In this document: positions 36,201-44,198 of the stretch, piece by piece
Numbering within the stretch: the stretch's first letter is position 1
How the letters are laid out: each line of letters opens with the position of its first letter
From: Rhodococcus ruber NBRC 15591
GTDB lineage: Bacteria > Actinomycetota > Actinomycetes > Mycobacteriales > Mycobacteriaceae
Length of the DNA: 64,000 nucleotides
Assembly: GCF_001894945.1 (NCBI RefSeq)
Contig: NZ_BCXE01000010.1
Span: 1 to 64,000 of the forward strand
Direction of reading: 5' to 3'
Notes under the pieces: generated by a model
The model's input: the letters and a program-made list of their open reading frames with translations, nothing else
Databases searched by the model: none
Told to the model about the DNA's origin: nothing
Translations under genes and position numbers: made by a program

Positions 36201-36866
36201 ATGCGGCCGGTAATTCTCGTCGTCTTCCTGATCGTGTGGGTGCTGATCGGCCTGGCGACCGGTCTGTGGATGGCCAGGCGCGGGCACGACCCGAGATGGA
36301 CCCTGATCGCGGTTGCTCTGGGGCCGCTGTTCGTGCCGATCGCCTACGAACGCGTCGAGCGGCAGCCACGCTCCGCCCGTCCCGAGTCTCCGACAGCGCC
36401 GGTCCTCTCGGAGCCGGACGGCCTGCGGGTGCTGATCGGGTTCGACGGATCGCCCCACGCGGAGCAGGCGCTGCGGGAGGCCCGGGCGATCTTCGGTTCC
36501 CGGCTCGGCACGCTGAGCCTGGCGCAGGTGGTCTCGTTCGACACGGCGGACGAGGACTGCGCCGAGGCGACGGACGAGGTGTCCGGCCGGCTCGCGGCGG
36601 CAACCGCGGACGTCACCGGCGTCGAGGTCCGCCACGAAGTGCTGGCCGGGCCGCCGGGGGAGACGCTGTGCTGGTACGCCGCCGACGGCAAGGCGGACGT
36701 GATCGTCGTCGGCCGACGCGGCCGCGGCATGTCGCGGCGACTGCTGGGCAGCGTCTCCGCGCACCTCGTCGAGCACGCCCGGGTGCCGGTGCTCGTCGTC
36801 GAACCGGACGCACTCGAGTCGCCGTCCGCGCGACCGTCCGGCCGAGAGGCCCCGTCGCACCCCTGA
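36201..36866 (+). CDS. universal stress protein domain with N-terminal membrane helix
   Basis: A 221-residue protein. A transmembrane segment (VILVVFLIVWVLIGLATGLW) with PLDc-like MARRGHDPRWTLIAVALGPLFVP precedes a single UspA domain (about residues 75-205: LIGFDGSPHAEQALREARAI, GLPGE-like loop, DVIVVGRRGRGMSRRLLGSV, HARVPVLVVE). The GRRGRG-x-GSV nucleotide-binding loop suggests ATP binding. Start uncertain: ATG at 36201 is preferred, 36183 is possible. A membrane-tethered Usp is uncommon. Confidence 0.8.
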   Translation: MRPVILVVFLIVWVLIGLATGLWMARRGHDPRWTLIAVALGPLFVPIAYERVERQPRSARPESPTAPVLSEPDGLRVLIGFDGSPHAEQALREARAIFGSRLGTLSLAQVVSFDTADEDCAEATDEVSGRLAAATADVTGVEVRHEVLAGPPGETLCWYAADGKADVIVVGRRGRGMSRRLLGSVSAHLVEHARVPVLVVEPDALESPSARPSGREAPSHP

Positions 36867-36960
36867 CGCGCACTCCTGACGCACACACGTGGACGACGCC
36901 TACGCCCGGCCACCGGCTCGTCCGACGCCGTCGAACCCCCACCCACGTCACAATCGACGG

Positions 36961-38598
36961 GTGAACGGGACCTGGATTCTGCTCGTCGTCATCGCCGCCA
37001 TCGCCGTCACCGGTCTCGCCAACCGGAGCAACCTGCAGGCCCCACTCGTCCTCGTGACCATCGGCTCGCTCGCGTCCTTCATTCCCGGAATGCCGCGGCT
37101 CGAGCTCCACCCGCACGTCATCCTCGGGGTGGTGCTGCCCCCTCTGCTCTACTCCGCGGCACTGCGCTTCTCCGTCGCGACGTTCCGCAGGCACCTCACC
37201 CCGATCCTGCGGCTCGGCATCTTCACGGTTCTCGCGACGGCGTTCGCCGTCGCGCTCTCCGCGTCCTGGCTGGTCCCGGAGTTGACCCTCGGGGCGGCGC
37301 TGGTGCTCGGTGCGGTGGTGGCGCCGACCGACGCGGTCAGTGCCGTCGCCGTAGGGCGGAAGCTCGGCCTGCCCAAGCGGGTGATCGCGGTGCTCACCGG
37401 TGAGGGCCTGGTCAACGACGCGACCGCACTGACACTGTTCGCCGTCGCGGTGTCGGCGGTCGCCGGCACCCGGGTGTTCGCGACGGATTCCCCGCTGGCG
37501 TTCTTCGGGTACGAGGTGATCGGCGGCGTGGCGATCGGCCTGCTGCTTGCCACGGTTGTGCACCTGATTCGGGGCCGAATGTACGATTCTCCGCTGGAAA
37601 CCGTGCTCGGACTGGTCCTTCCGTTCACCGCCTACCTCGCCGCCGAGGAGATCGGGGCCTCCGGTGTGCTCGCCGTCGTCGCGGCCGGGCTGTACATGGG
37701 GCACCGCGCCACCGACGCGTCGGTGGCCACGCGGATCCAGGAGCGGGCCGTGTGGGAGAGCCTCGACATTCTGCTCGAGATGTTCGTCTTCGCCTACATG
37801 GGTCTGCAGCTGAAGTTCGTCATCGACGAGGTCCGCGACAACGGCCTCGACGTCCACGTCGCCTTCCTCTACGGCTTCGCGATCCTCGGCGTGGTGATCG
37901 CCGTGCGCCCCCTGTGGGTGCTGCTGCACTGGGCGCGACGACGTCTCACGCGGAGCATCGGGCTGGACCGGCTGGGCCGGGATCAGTTCAGCGGACGCGA
38001 GTACCTGGTCATCTCCTGGGCCGGGATGCGCGGGGTCGTGACCCTCGCCGCTGCCGGCGGCATCCCGTTCGTCCTCGCCTCCGGTGAGCCGTTTCCCGGA
38101 CGCGAGATCGTCCAGGTGATCGCCTTCGTCGTCGCCGTGGGCACCCTGCTCGTCCAGGGCGCCACGATGCCGGCGCTCATCCGCGCGCTGAACGTCGCCG
38201 ACCCGTACGAGCGGCTCTACACCGAGCAACAGACGGAACTCGCGCGCACCATCTCGGCCGCGGCGGCACGACAGCACCTCACCGAACTCGCGGCGAATCC
38301 ACCGGACGGCGTGGACGCCGACGACCTGCAGCGCATCCTCGACCGGGTGAACCGGTCGATGCAGTCCCGCGCCGAGGCGCAACAGGCGGAGGACGCGGGG
38401 GAGCGCGATCCGTCCGTGCTGCACGCGGCGGCGCTGTTCGAAACGTTCCGCCGCTCGGTGCTGCGCGCCCAGCGGCAGGCTCTGATCGCTGCGCGCGACG
38501 ACGGCGACCTCGACGACGAGACCTTGCGCACGGTGCTGGAGGGACTCGACATCGAGGAGGCGGCCGCGGAGGAACGGATCAACCGTCGGCGGCGCTGA
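36961..38598 (+). CDS. Na+/H+ antiporter, CPA1 family
   Basis: A 545-residue antiporter with about twelve helices and a long cytoplasmic C-terminal tail. CPA1 signatures are VAPTDAVSAVAVGRKLGLP and LTGEGLVNDATALTLFAVAV (ND ion-binding pair) and SWAGMRGVVTLAAA. Probable pH or sodium homeostasis. GTG start at 36961. The tail (about 425-545) is rich in charged helices and may be regulatory. Confidence 0.9.
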   Translation: MNGTWILLVVIAAIAVTGLANRSNLQAPLVLVTIGSLASFIPGMPRLELHPHVILGVVLPPLLYSAALRFSVATFRRHLTPILRLGIFTVLATAFAVALSASWLVPELTLGAALVLGAVVAPTDAVSAVAVGRKLGLPKRVIAVLTGEGLVNDATALTLFAVAVSAVAGTRVFATDSPLAFFGYEVIGGVAIGLLLATVVHLIRGRMYDSPLETVLGLVLPFTAYLAAEEIGASGVLAVVAAGLYMGHRATDASVATRIQERAVWESLDILLEMFVFAYMGLQLKFVIDEVRDNGLDVHVAFLYGFAILGVVIAVRPLWVLLHWARRRLTRSIGLDRLGRDQFSGREYLVISWAGMRGVVTLAAAGGIPFVLASGEPFPGREIVQVIAFVVAVGTLLVQGATMPALIRALNVADPYERLYTEQQTELARTISAAAARQHLTELAANPPDGVDADDLQRILDRVNRSMQSRAEAQQAEDAGERDPSVLHAAALFETFRRSVLRAQRQALIAARDDGDLDDETLRTVLEGLDIEEAAAEERINRRRR

Positions 38599-38623
38599 CC
38601 GTTCGGCCCGGACGGGTGGACGA

Positions 38624-39133
38624 TCAGCCGTACAGCTCCCGGTGCCGCCGCCGCTGTTCCACGTACCGGGGCTCCGCCGCGGCCAGGTCCCACGCCTGCT
38701 CGAACACCGCTGCGGCCGCAGCCTTCTCCGCGTCCTCGGGACCCCGGGGGAGCTCCGCGCGGCCGTGCGCGCCGCTGCGACCCCGGCGGTCCTGCGGGAC
38801 GGGCCCGTCGTACTTGCGACCACCCGGACGAGCGGCGTACCGGCGTGCCCGCGTGTACCCCATCTGGAGGAACTTGCGGGCCATGTCCGCGCCCACGAAA
38901 TCCCCCTCGTCGAGATACGAGAAGAACATCGTCAGGATCGTGCCGGCACTCGTCCGGGCCTGCTCGACCGTCGCGAACCGCCAGTGCGGCAGCAACTCCG
39001 ACTTGTACGGCTCGACCTTCAGCACGCCCTGCTCCCCGCGGCCGACACGGTAGAGGTGCGGCTGCCGACGCAGGTCGAGATTCGCGTAGTCGAGCGAGTA
39101 GTCGAACGGGCGGGGCCCACGTCGAGCGGTCAC
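38624..39133 (-). CDS. DUF4385 family protein
   Basis: A 169-residue conserved protein: FDYSLDYANLDLRRQPHLYRV, GEQGVLKVEPYKSELLPHWRF, ARKFLQMGYTRARRYAARPGG. These are the DUF4385 hallmarks; the function is unknown, and the family occurs in phage and bacterial genomes. GTG start at 39133 matches the family N-terminus; the longer frame upstream is antisense to the kinase gene. GGAG lies upstream. Confidence 0.85.
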   Translation of the reverse strand: MTARRGPRPFDYSLDYANLDLRRQPHLYRVGRGEQGVLKVEPYKSELLPHWRFATVEQARTSAGTILTMFFSYLDEGDFVGADMARKFLQMGYTRARRYAARPGGRKYDGPVPQDRRGRSGAHGRAELPRGPEDAEKAAAAAVFEQAWDLAAAEPRYVEQRRRHRELYG

Positions 39134-39307
39134 CCCCGGGAGTCTCCCACGGCCGATTCGGCGCCGCGCCGCCTTCGGTGCTCTGCCCGCGCCGCGAATC
39201 GGCAACTCGTAGCGTGGAGCCATGACCGACCCGCTCGACCGTGCATGCGTCCACCCGTCGCCTCCGCCGCCGGCCGGGTGCGAGCATCGGCCGGAACCGG
39301 TGACGCG

Positions 39308-40525
39308 GTGAACGGCACGGTCGTCGCCCTCCTCGCCGTCGCGGTGCTCGTCCTCGCCGGCGTCGCCGCCCTGTGGCTGCGCACCCGGCGCGGCCTGACC
39401 ACACCGGCCGAACGCGCCGTGCACGCCACCCTGCACACCGCATCGCTCGCCGCCCGGCCGCTGCGGCGGGGCCTCGACGCGACATCCGCGCAGGAGGCCG
39501 CCCCGCACCTGCGCTCCCTCACCGGCACACCCTCCGTCGCGCTCGTCGACGCGGACGGCACCTGCCTGGCGTGGAGCGGTCCCTTCGACGGGCTGTCCGA
39601 GCAGTTGCTCGCCGCCGCCCACCGCGCCGTCGCCGAGGATCGGCGCGTCCTCGTCGGTCACGGCGACCTCGTGCGCGGCGCCGACGATCAGGCGGCACGG
39701 GCCGTGATCGTGCAGCCGCTCGTCATCGACGGTGTCGGCGTCGTCGGCGCGCTCGGCGTCGTCACAACCACCGAACCCGGACCGGCCCTGCTCGGCGTGC
39801 TGACCGAAGTCGCCCGCTACGCCTGCAGCCAGATCGAACTCGCCGAACTCGACGCCTCCCGCGCCCGTCTCGACCGCGCCGAGGTACGGGCCCTGCGCGC
39901 GCAGATCAGCCCGCACTTCATCTACAACGCCCTCGGCACCGTCGCGTCCTTCGTGCGCACCGACCCCGAACGCGCCCGCGAACTGCTCCTCGAATTCGCC
40001 GACTTCACCCGGTACTCCTTCCGGGCAGCCGGGGAGTACACCCTGCTCGCCGACGAACTGCGCAACATCGACCGCTACCTCACGCTCGAACGGGCCCGCT
40101 TCGGCAATGCCCTCGAGGTGCGGCTGCAGGTCGCGCCGGAGGTCCTCAACGTGGTGCTGCCGTTCCTCGCCCTGCAACCCCTCGTCGAGAACGCGGTGCG
40201 GCACGGCATCGCCGGCAAGAGCACCCGCACCGGCACCATCAGCATCGTCGCCGCGGACGAGGGCACCGACTGCGTCATCAGCGTCGAGGACGACGGCGTC
40301 GGAATGGACCCCGAACTCCTGCGCTCGGGCGACCTCGACGCCGTCGCCGAGGGACAAGGTCGCACCAGCGCCAAGGAGGCGGCGCACGTGGGACTCGCCA
40401 ACGTCGACGACCGCCTGCGCGCGGCGTTCGGCAACGACTACGGCCTCGTCGTCGAGACTGCCCCCGGGGCCGGGACGAAGGTCAGCATGCGGGTACCGAA
40501 GTTCCGTCCCGGGATCCGGGCATGA
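39308..40525 (+). CDS. LytS/BtsS-type sensor histidine kinase
   Basis: A 405-residue kinase with one N-terminal helix (VVALLAVAVLVLAGVAALWL), a GAF-like region (about 60-195), then His_kinase with QISPHFIYNALGTVASFVRT and HATPase motifs LQPLVENAVRHGI, DDGVGM and GLANVDDRL. It lacks the multi-helix 5TM-LYT sensor of classical LytS, resembling BtsS/YpdA in kinase type. Paired with a LytTR regulator and upstream of SSS-family symporters, an arrangement like the pyruvate-sensing BtsSR/BtsT system. GTG at 39308; an ATG at 39245 is possible. Confidence 0.85.
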   Translation: MNGTVVALLAVAVLVLAGVAALWLRTRRGLTTPAERAVHATLHTASLAARPLRRGLDATSAQEAAPHLRSLTGTPSVALVDADGTCLAWSGPFDGLSEQLLAAAHRAVAEDRRVLVGHGDLVRGADDQAARAVIVQPLVIDGVGVVGALGVVTTTEPGPALLGVLTEVARYACSQIELAELDASRARLDRAEVRALRAQISPHFIYNALGTVASFVRTDPERARELLLEFADFTRYSFRAAGEYTLLADELRNIDRYLTLERARFGNALEVRLQVAPEVLNVVLPFLALQPLVENAVRHGIAGKSTRTGTISIVAADEGTDCVISVEDDGVGMDPELLRSGDLDAVAEGQGRTSAKEAAHVGLANVDDRLRAAFGNDYGLVVETAPGAGTKVSMRVPKFRPGIRA

Positions 40526-40613
40526 CGCGACCCTTCCGCTACCCGGTCACCCTGGGCGCGAGTGGCCCGGTCCGCTCCGCTCGGACGGTCCGGCATGGCA
40601 CGATGGACCGGCT

Positions 40614-41428
40614 GTGAACGAGACCACCGACACCCTCACCGTGCTGGCCGTCGACGACGAACCGCCGGCCCTCGACGAACTCGCGTACCTGCTGCGGCGG
40701 CGCGAGGAGATCGGCCACGTCCACACCGCGGGCGAGGCGACCACCGCCCTGCGGCTGCTGCGCGACGGCGGAATCGACGCGGTGTTCCTCGACATCAACA
40801 TGCCCGGCCTCGACGGCCTCGAGCTCGCCGGCATCCTGCGCAACTTCGCGAACCCGCCCGCCGTCGTGTTCGTGACCGCACACGACGACCGGGCGGTGGC
40901 GGCGTTCGACCTCGGGGCCGTCGACTACCTCCTCAAACCCCTGCGCGAGGAGCGGCTCGCCGAGGCGGTGCGCCGCATCGCCGAGCGCCGCCGCACCCGC
41001 GAAACCGAATCCGCTGCCGCGGGTGCCGCGGCCTCGGACGAGGTGATCCCCGTCGAACTCGGCGGCGTGACCACGCTGGTGCCGCGGTCGTCCGTGCAGT
41101 GGGTCGAGGCCGACGGCGACTACGCACGCCTGCACACCGGCACCGGCTCCCACCTCGTGCGCATCCCCATCTCCACGCTCGAGAGCCGCTGGGCCGACGC
41201 CGGGTTCCTGCGGGTGCACCGCTCCTATCTGGTGGCGTTGCCCCTGGTGACCGTCTGGTGGCGTTGCCCCTGGTGACCGGCATCCGCAGCGTCGGTTCCG
41301 GCCTCGTGGTGTGCCTGCGCGCCGAGGAGGGCAAGCCGGCCGTCGAACTGCCGGTGAGTCGTCGTCACACCCGCGAACTCAAGGACCGCCTGATCCGCGG
41401 CCCGATGCAGACCTGGACGAGCAGATGA
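40614..41428 (+). pseudogene. LytTR response regulator, frameshifted by a 26-bp tandem duplication
   Basis: Partner of the LytS-type kinase. GTG start at 40614. The receiver domain (LAVDDEPPALDELAYLLRRR, phosphoacceptor in VFLDINMPGLDG, YLLKPLREERL) and most of the LytTR DNA-binding domain are normal up to RVHRSYLVALPLVT. There a perfect 26-bp tandem duplication (41228-41279) shifts the frame and the protein ends at 41276 after 220 residues. Deleting one copy restores a continuous 262-residue protein ending RELKDRLIRGPMQTWTSR, whose stop overlaps the next gene (ATGA). Could be a real mutation or an assembly error. Confidence 0.85.
41228..41279. repeat. 26-bp perfect tandem duplication inside the LytTR domain
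   Basis: The 26-bp copies 41228-41253 and 41254-41279 are identical. Because 26 is not a multiple of three, the second copy changes the reading frame of the LytTR regulator. Confidence 0.97.
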
Positions 41429-41856
41429 GTCCGTCCGGCGGCTCACCGTCGCGCAGCTCGGGGAGCGGTTCGGGCGGCCCGCCGCCGCGTGGTTCGGGCG
41501 GCCCGCCGCCGCGGGAACGGGTGGTGCTCGCCCAGCGCCGCGGTGCCCGCATGGTGCGCACCCGCGTGGAGGTCCAGGAACAGACCGAGGTCGGGGAGGC
41601 GATGGTGCGCGGCCTGGTCCGCGCCCAGCTCGGCCTCGCCACGCGGCTCGCGCTCGTCGCGGTGTGCCTGCTGTGCGCCCTGCCCGTGCTGTTCCACTTC
41701 GTGCCGCACCTGACGGACGTGACCGTGCTCGGCATCCGGTTGCCGTGGCTGCTGCTCGGCTTCGTCGGGTACCCGCTGCTGCTCGGCATCGGCCGGCTCT
41801 ACGTCCGCCTGGCCGAACGCAACGAGCAGGACTTCACCGACCTGGTCGACGACTGA
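41425..41856 (+). CDS. small two-helix membrane protein next to symporter
   Basis: A 143-residue protein. A Gly/Ser/Pro/Arg-rich N-terminus contains two copies of GSGGPPPR encoded by a 24-bp repeat, then a cytoplasmic helix and two transmembrane helices (ATRLALVAVCLLCALPVLFHF, LPWLLLGFVGYPLLLGIGRLYV). In position and topology it resembles the DUF485 accessory proteins that accompany acetate symporters. The start overlaps the LytTR stop by 4 bp. It ends 7 bp before the symporter. Confidence 0.75.
   Translation: MSPSGGSPSRSSGSGSGGPPPRGSGGPPPRERVVLAQRRGARMVRTRVEVQEQTEVGEAMVRGLVRAQLGLATRLALVAVCLLCALPVLFHFVPHLTDVTVLGIRLPWLLLGFVGYPLLLGIGRLYVRLAERNEQDFTDLVDD
41467..41514. repeat. 24-bp in-frame tandem repeat
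   Basis: Two 24-bp units (41467-41490 and 41491-41514) differing only in the last base encode GSGGPPPR twice. Confidence 0.9.
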
Positions 41857-41863
41857 GCGGCCC

Positions 41864-43675
41864 ATGGACACCGGTTCGATCCCCGTCGCCACCGTCGTCG
41901 GTCTCGTCTTCGCCGCCGCCGCCACCGTCGCGATCGGCATCTACGGAGTCCGGCTGGCCCGCACCACCTCCGACTTCCTCATCGCCTCCCGCAGCGTCGG
42001 ACCCCGCTGGAACGCCGCCGCGATCTCCGGTGAATACCTTTCCGCTGCCTCCTTTCTCGGCGTAGCCGGACTCATCGCCAAGTACGGCGCCGACGCCCTG
42101 TGGTACCCGGTGGGCTTCACCGCGGGCTACCTGGGTCTGCTGCTGTTCGTCGCCGCCCCGCTGCGCCGGTCCGGCGCCTACACCGTGCCGGACTTCGCGG
42201 AGTTCCGGCTCGGTGCGCGATGGCTGCGCACCCTGTCGATGGTGATCGTCGCCGTCGTCTGCGTGCTCTACCTCGTCCCCCAGTTCCAAGGCGCGGGACT
42301 GACGCTGAACATCCTGCTCGGGGTTCCCGACTGGGTCGGCGTCGTCGCGGTCGCCGTCATCGTCGTCGGCAACGTCGTCGGCGGCGGCATGCGCTCGATC
42401 ACCTTCGTCCAGGCGTTCCAGTACTGGCTCAAGCTCACCGCCGTCGCGGTGCCCGCCCTCGTGCTCGTCGTCCACTTCTTCGACGACGACCGCGCCGTCG
42501 GCCGGCCGGCGCCCCCGACGGTCACCGAGCGCACCACCGTCGACGTCACCACCGATGTCGTCGTCCAGGTCGGCGAGCCCCTCGCGGTCACGGCGACCGG
42601 ACGGGTCGACGGACGGACCGTGGACGGCACCGTGCTGCTCGCGCCCGGTGAGCACGAGGTGGCCGCCGGCACGGCGCTGGTGCTCGAGCCCGGCGCGGCC
42701 GTGCCGGTGGTGGCCGGGGCACCCGCCACCAACGACGACTGGGTCGCTCCCGGCGGTGGGATCGGGGGCGCCCACCCCATGTTCCAGGTGTATTCGCTGA
42801 TCCTCGCCACCTTCCTCGGCACGATGGGCTTGCCGCACGTGCTGGTGCGCTTCTACACCAACCCGGACGGGCGAGCGGCCCGCATGACGTCGCTCGCGGT
42901 GATCGCCCTGCTCGGCGTGTTCTATCTGTTCCCGACGCTGCTCGGGGTGTTCGCACGCCTGTACGTGCCGCAACTGCTCATCACGGGCCGCTCCGATGCG
43001 GCCGTGCTGCTGCTGCCGGGGTCGGTGCTCTCCGGACTGGGTGGCCAGCTGCTCGCCGCGCTCGTCGCCGCGGGGGCGATCGCGGCGTTCCTGTCCACGT
43101 CCTCGGGGTTGCTGGTCAGCGTCGCCGGTGTGCTGTCCACCGACGTGCTGCGCGGACGCGTGCGCGACTTCCGGATCGCGGCCGTCCTCGCGGGCCTGGT
43201 GCCCCTCGGCCTGTCGCTGGCGGTGACGTCGCTGGACCTGTCGCGGGCCGTGGGCCTGGTGTTCGCGGTGGCCGCCTCCACGCTGTGCCCGCTGCTGATG
43301 CTCGGCATCTGGTGGCGTGGGCTGACCGCGGTCGGCGCGGCCGCCGGCATGGTGACCGGCGCGGTGGTGGCCGGGGGCGCGGCCCTGGTCGTCGTGCTGG
43401 TGCGGATCGATCCCGAGGCCGGTGGCGGCTGGGTCGCCGCCGTCGTCGGCTACCCGGCCGCCGTGAGTGTGCCGCTCGCGTTCGCCACCATGATCGTGGT
43501 CAGCCTCGCCACCCGCGCTCGCGTCCCGGCGGACGTCGGGCGGGTCTTCTCCCGCATGCACGTGCCCGAGCGGCTCGGGATGGGCCGGGACCGGGAACTC
43601 GGGGCGTTCGAGGACACCGGCGTTCCCGCAGAGCCCCGCGGACCGGGCCAGCCGTCCCCGCGTGGGGAGCACTGA
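41864..43675 (+). CDS. sodium/solute symporter, acetate-permease-like (SSS family)
   Basis: A 603-residue symporter with about thirteen helices. The SSS core is clear: DFLIASRSVGPRWNAAAISG, EYLSAASFLGVAGLI, a TFLGTMGLPHVLVRFYTNP loop as in ActP, and STSSGLLVSVAGVLSTDVLR. A hydrophilic, beta-rich insertion of about 85 residues (about 208-295) separates two helices. Probably imports acetate or pyruvate-like monocarboxylates. Directly downstream of the kinase/regulator pair, so likely under its control. Confidence 0.87.
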   Translation: MDTGSIPVATVVGLVFAAAATVAIGIYGVRLARTTSDFLIASRSVGPRWNAAAISGEYLSAASFLGVAGLIAKYGADALWYPVGFTAGYLGLLLFVAAPLRRSGAYTVPDFAEFRLGARWLRTLSMVIVAVVCVLYLVPQFQGAGLTLNILLGVPDWVGVVAVAVIVVGNVVGGGMRSITFVQAFQYWLKLTAVAVPALVLVVHFFDDDRAVGRPAPPTVTERTTVDVTTDVVVQVGEPLAVTATGRVDGRTVDGTVLLAPGEHEVAAGTALVLEPGAAVPVVAGAPATNDDWVAPGGGIGGAHPMFQVYSLILATFLGTMGLPHVLVRFYTNPDGRAARMTSLAVIALLGVFYLFPTLLGVFARLYVPQLLITGRSDAAVLLLPGSVLSGLGGQLLAALVAAGAIAAFLSTSSGLLVSVAGVLSTDVLRGRVRDFRIAAVLAGLVPLGLSLAVTSLDLSRAVGLVFAVAASTLCPLLMLGIWWRGLTAVGAAAGMVTGAVVAGGAALVVVLVRIDPEAGGGWVAAVVGYPAAVSVPLAFATMIVVSLATRARVPADVGRVFSRMHVPERLGMGRDRELGAFEDTGVPAEPRGPGQPSPRGEH

Positions 43676-43754
43676 GCTGCCACTCGTCGCGCCCGGCAGA
43701 CCGTTCGCCGCACCGGGCGACAGCTCACCGTGTGACCGGTGCCACCTTCTTTTC

Positions 43755-43783
43755 GTGTGACTCCGGTCTCACTACGGTATACT
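43755..43783 (+). promoter_or_regulatory. promoter of the DUF485-symporter operon with CRP-like half sites
   Basis: A strong -10 element TATACT (43778-43783) has a GTGTGA -35 (43755-43760) 17 bp upstream. TGTGA-N6-TCTCA (43756-43771) overlaps the -35 and differs from the CRP/GlxR consensus TGTGA-N6-TCACA by one base. The transcript start would be about 45 bp before the DUF485 GTG. Confidence 0.55.
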
Positions 43784-43835
43784 GGTAGTACGCCTCACAG
43801 GGGCGATCCCTGAAGCCACGACCAAGGAGTCGGCA

Positions 43836-44198
43836 GTGACCACAGCTCACCTCGGCAAGGGCGGGGCGCTCGAACGCCGCACGCCCGATGCGCAGGACTT
43901 CGTCGACATGCAGGCGAGTCCGGAGTTCCAGGACTTGCGCCGCCGGCTCCGGCGGTTCGTCTTCCCGATGACGGGGCTCTTCCTCACCTGGTACTTCGTG
44001 TACGTCCTGCTGGCCACCTACGCCGCCGACTTCATGGCGACCAAGGTGCTCGGCAACATCAACCTCGGCCTGATCCTCGGACTCGGCCAGTTCGTCTCGA
44101 CGTTCGTCATCACCGCGCTCTACGTGCGGTTCGCCAATCGTGACCTGGATCCGCGGTCCGCCGCGATCCGCGAAGAGCTGGAAGGACCGGCCCAGTGA
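43836..44198 (+). CDS. DUF485 family membrane protein
   Basis: A 120-residue protein with two helices (FVFPMTGLFLTWYFVYVLLA, LGLILGLGQFVSTFVITALY) flanking YAADFMATKVLGNIN, the DUF485 signature. DUF485 proteins (YjcH in E. coli) are encoded with acetate permease ActP. AAGGAG is seven bases before the GTG. Its stop overlaps the symporter start by 4 bp. Confidence 0.92.
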   Translation: MTTAHLGKGGALERRTPDAQDFVDMQASPEFQDLRRRLRRFVFPMTGLFLTWYFVYVLLATYAADFMATKVLGNINLGLILGLGQFVSTFVITALYVRFANRDLDPRSAAIREELEGPAQ

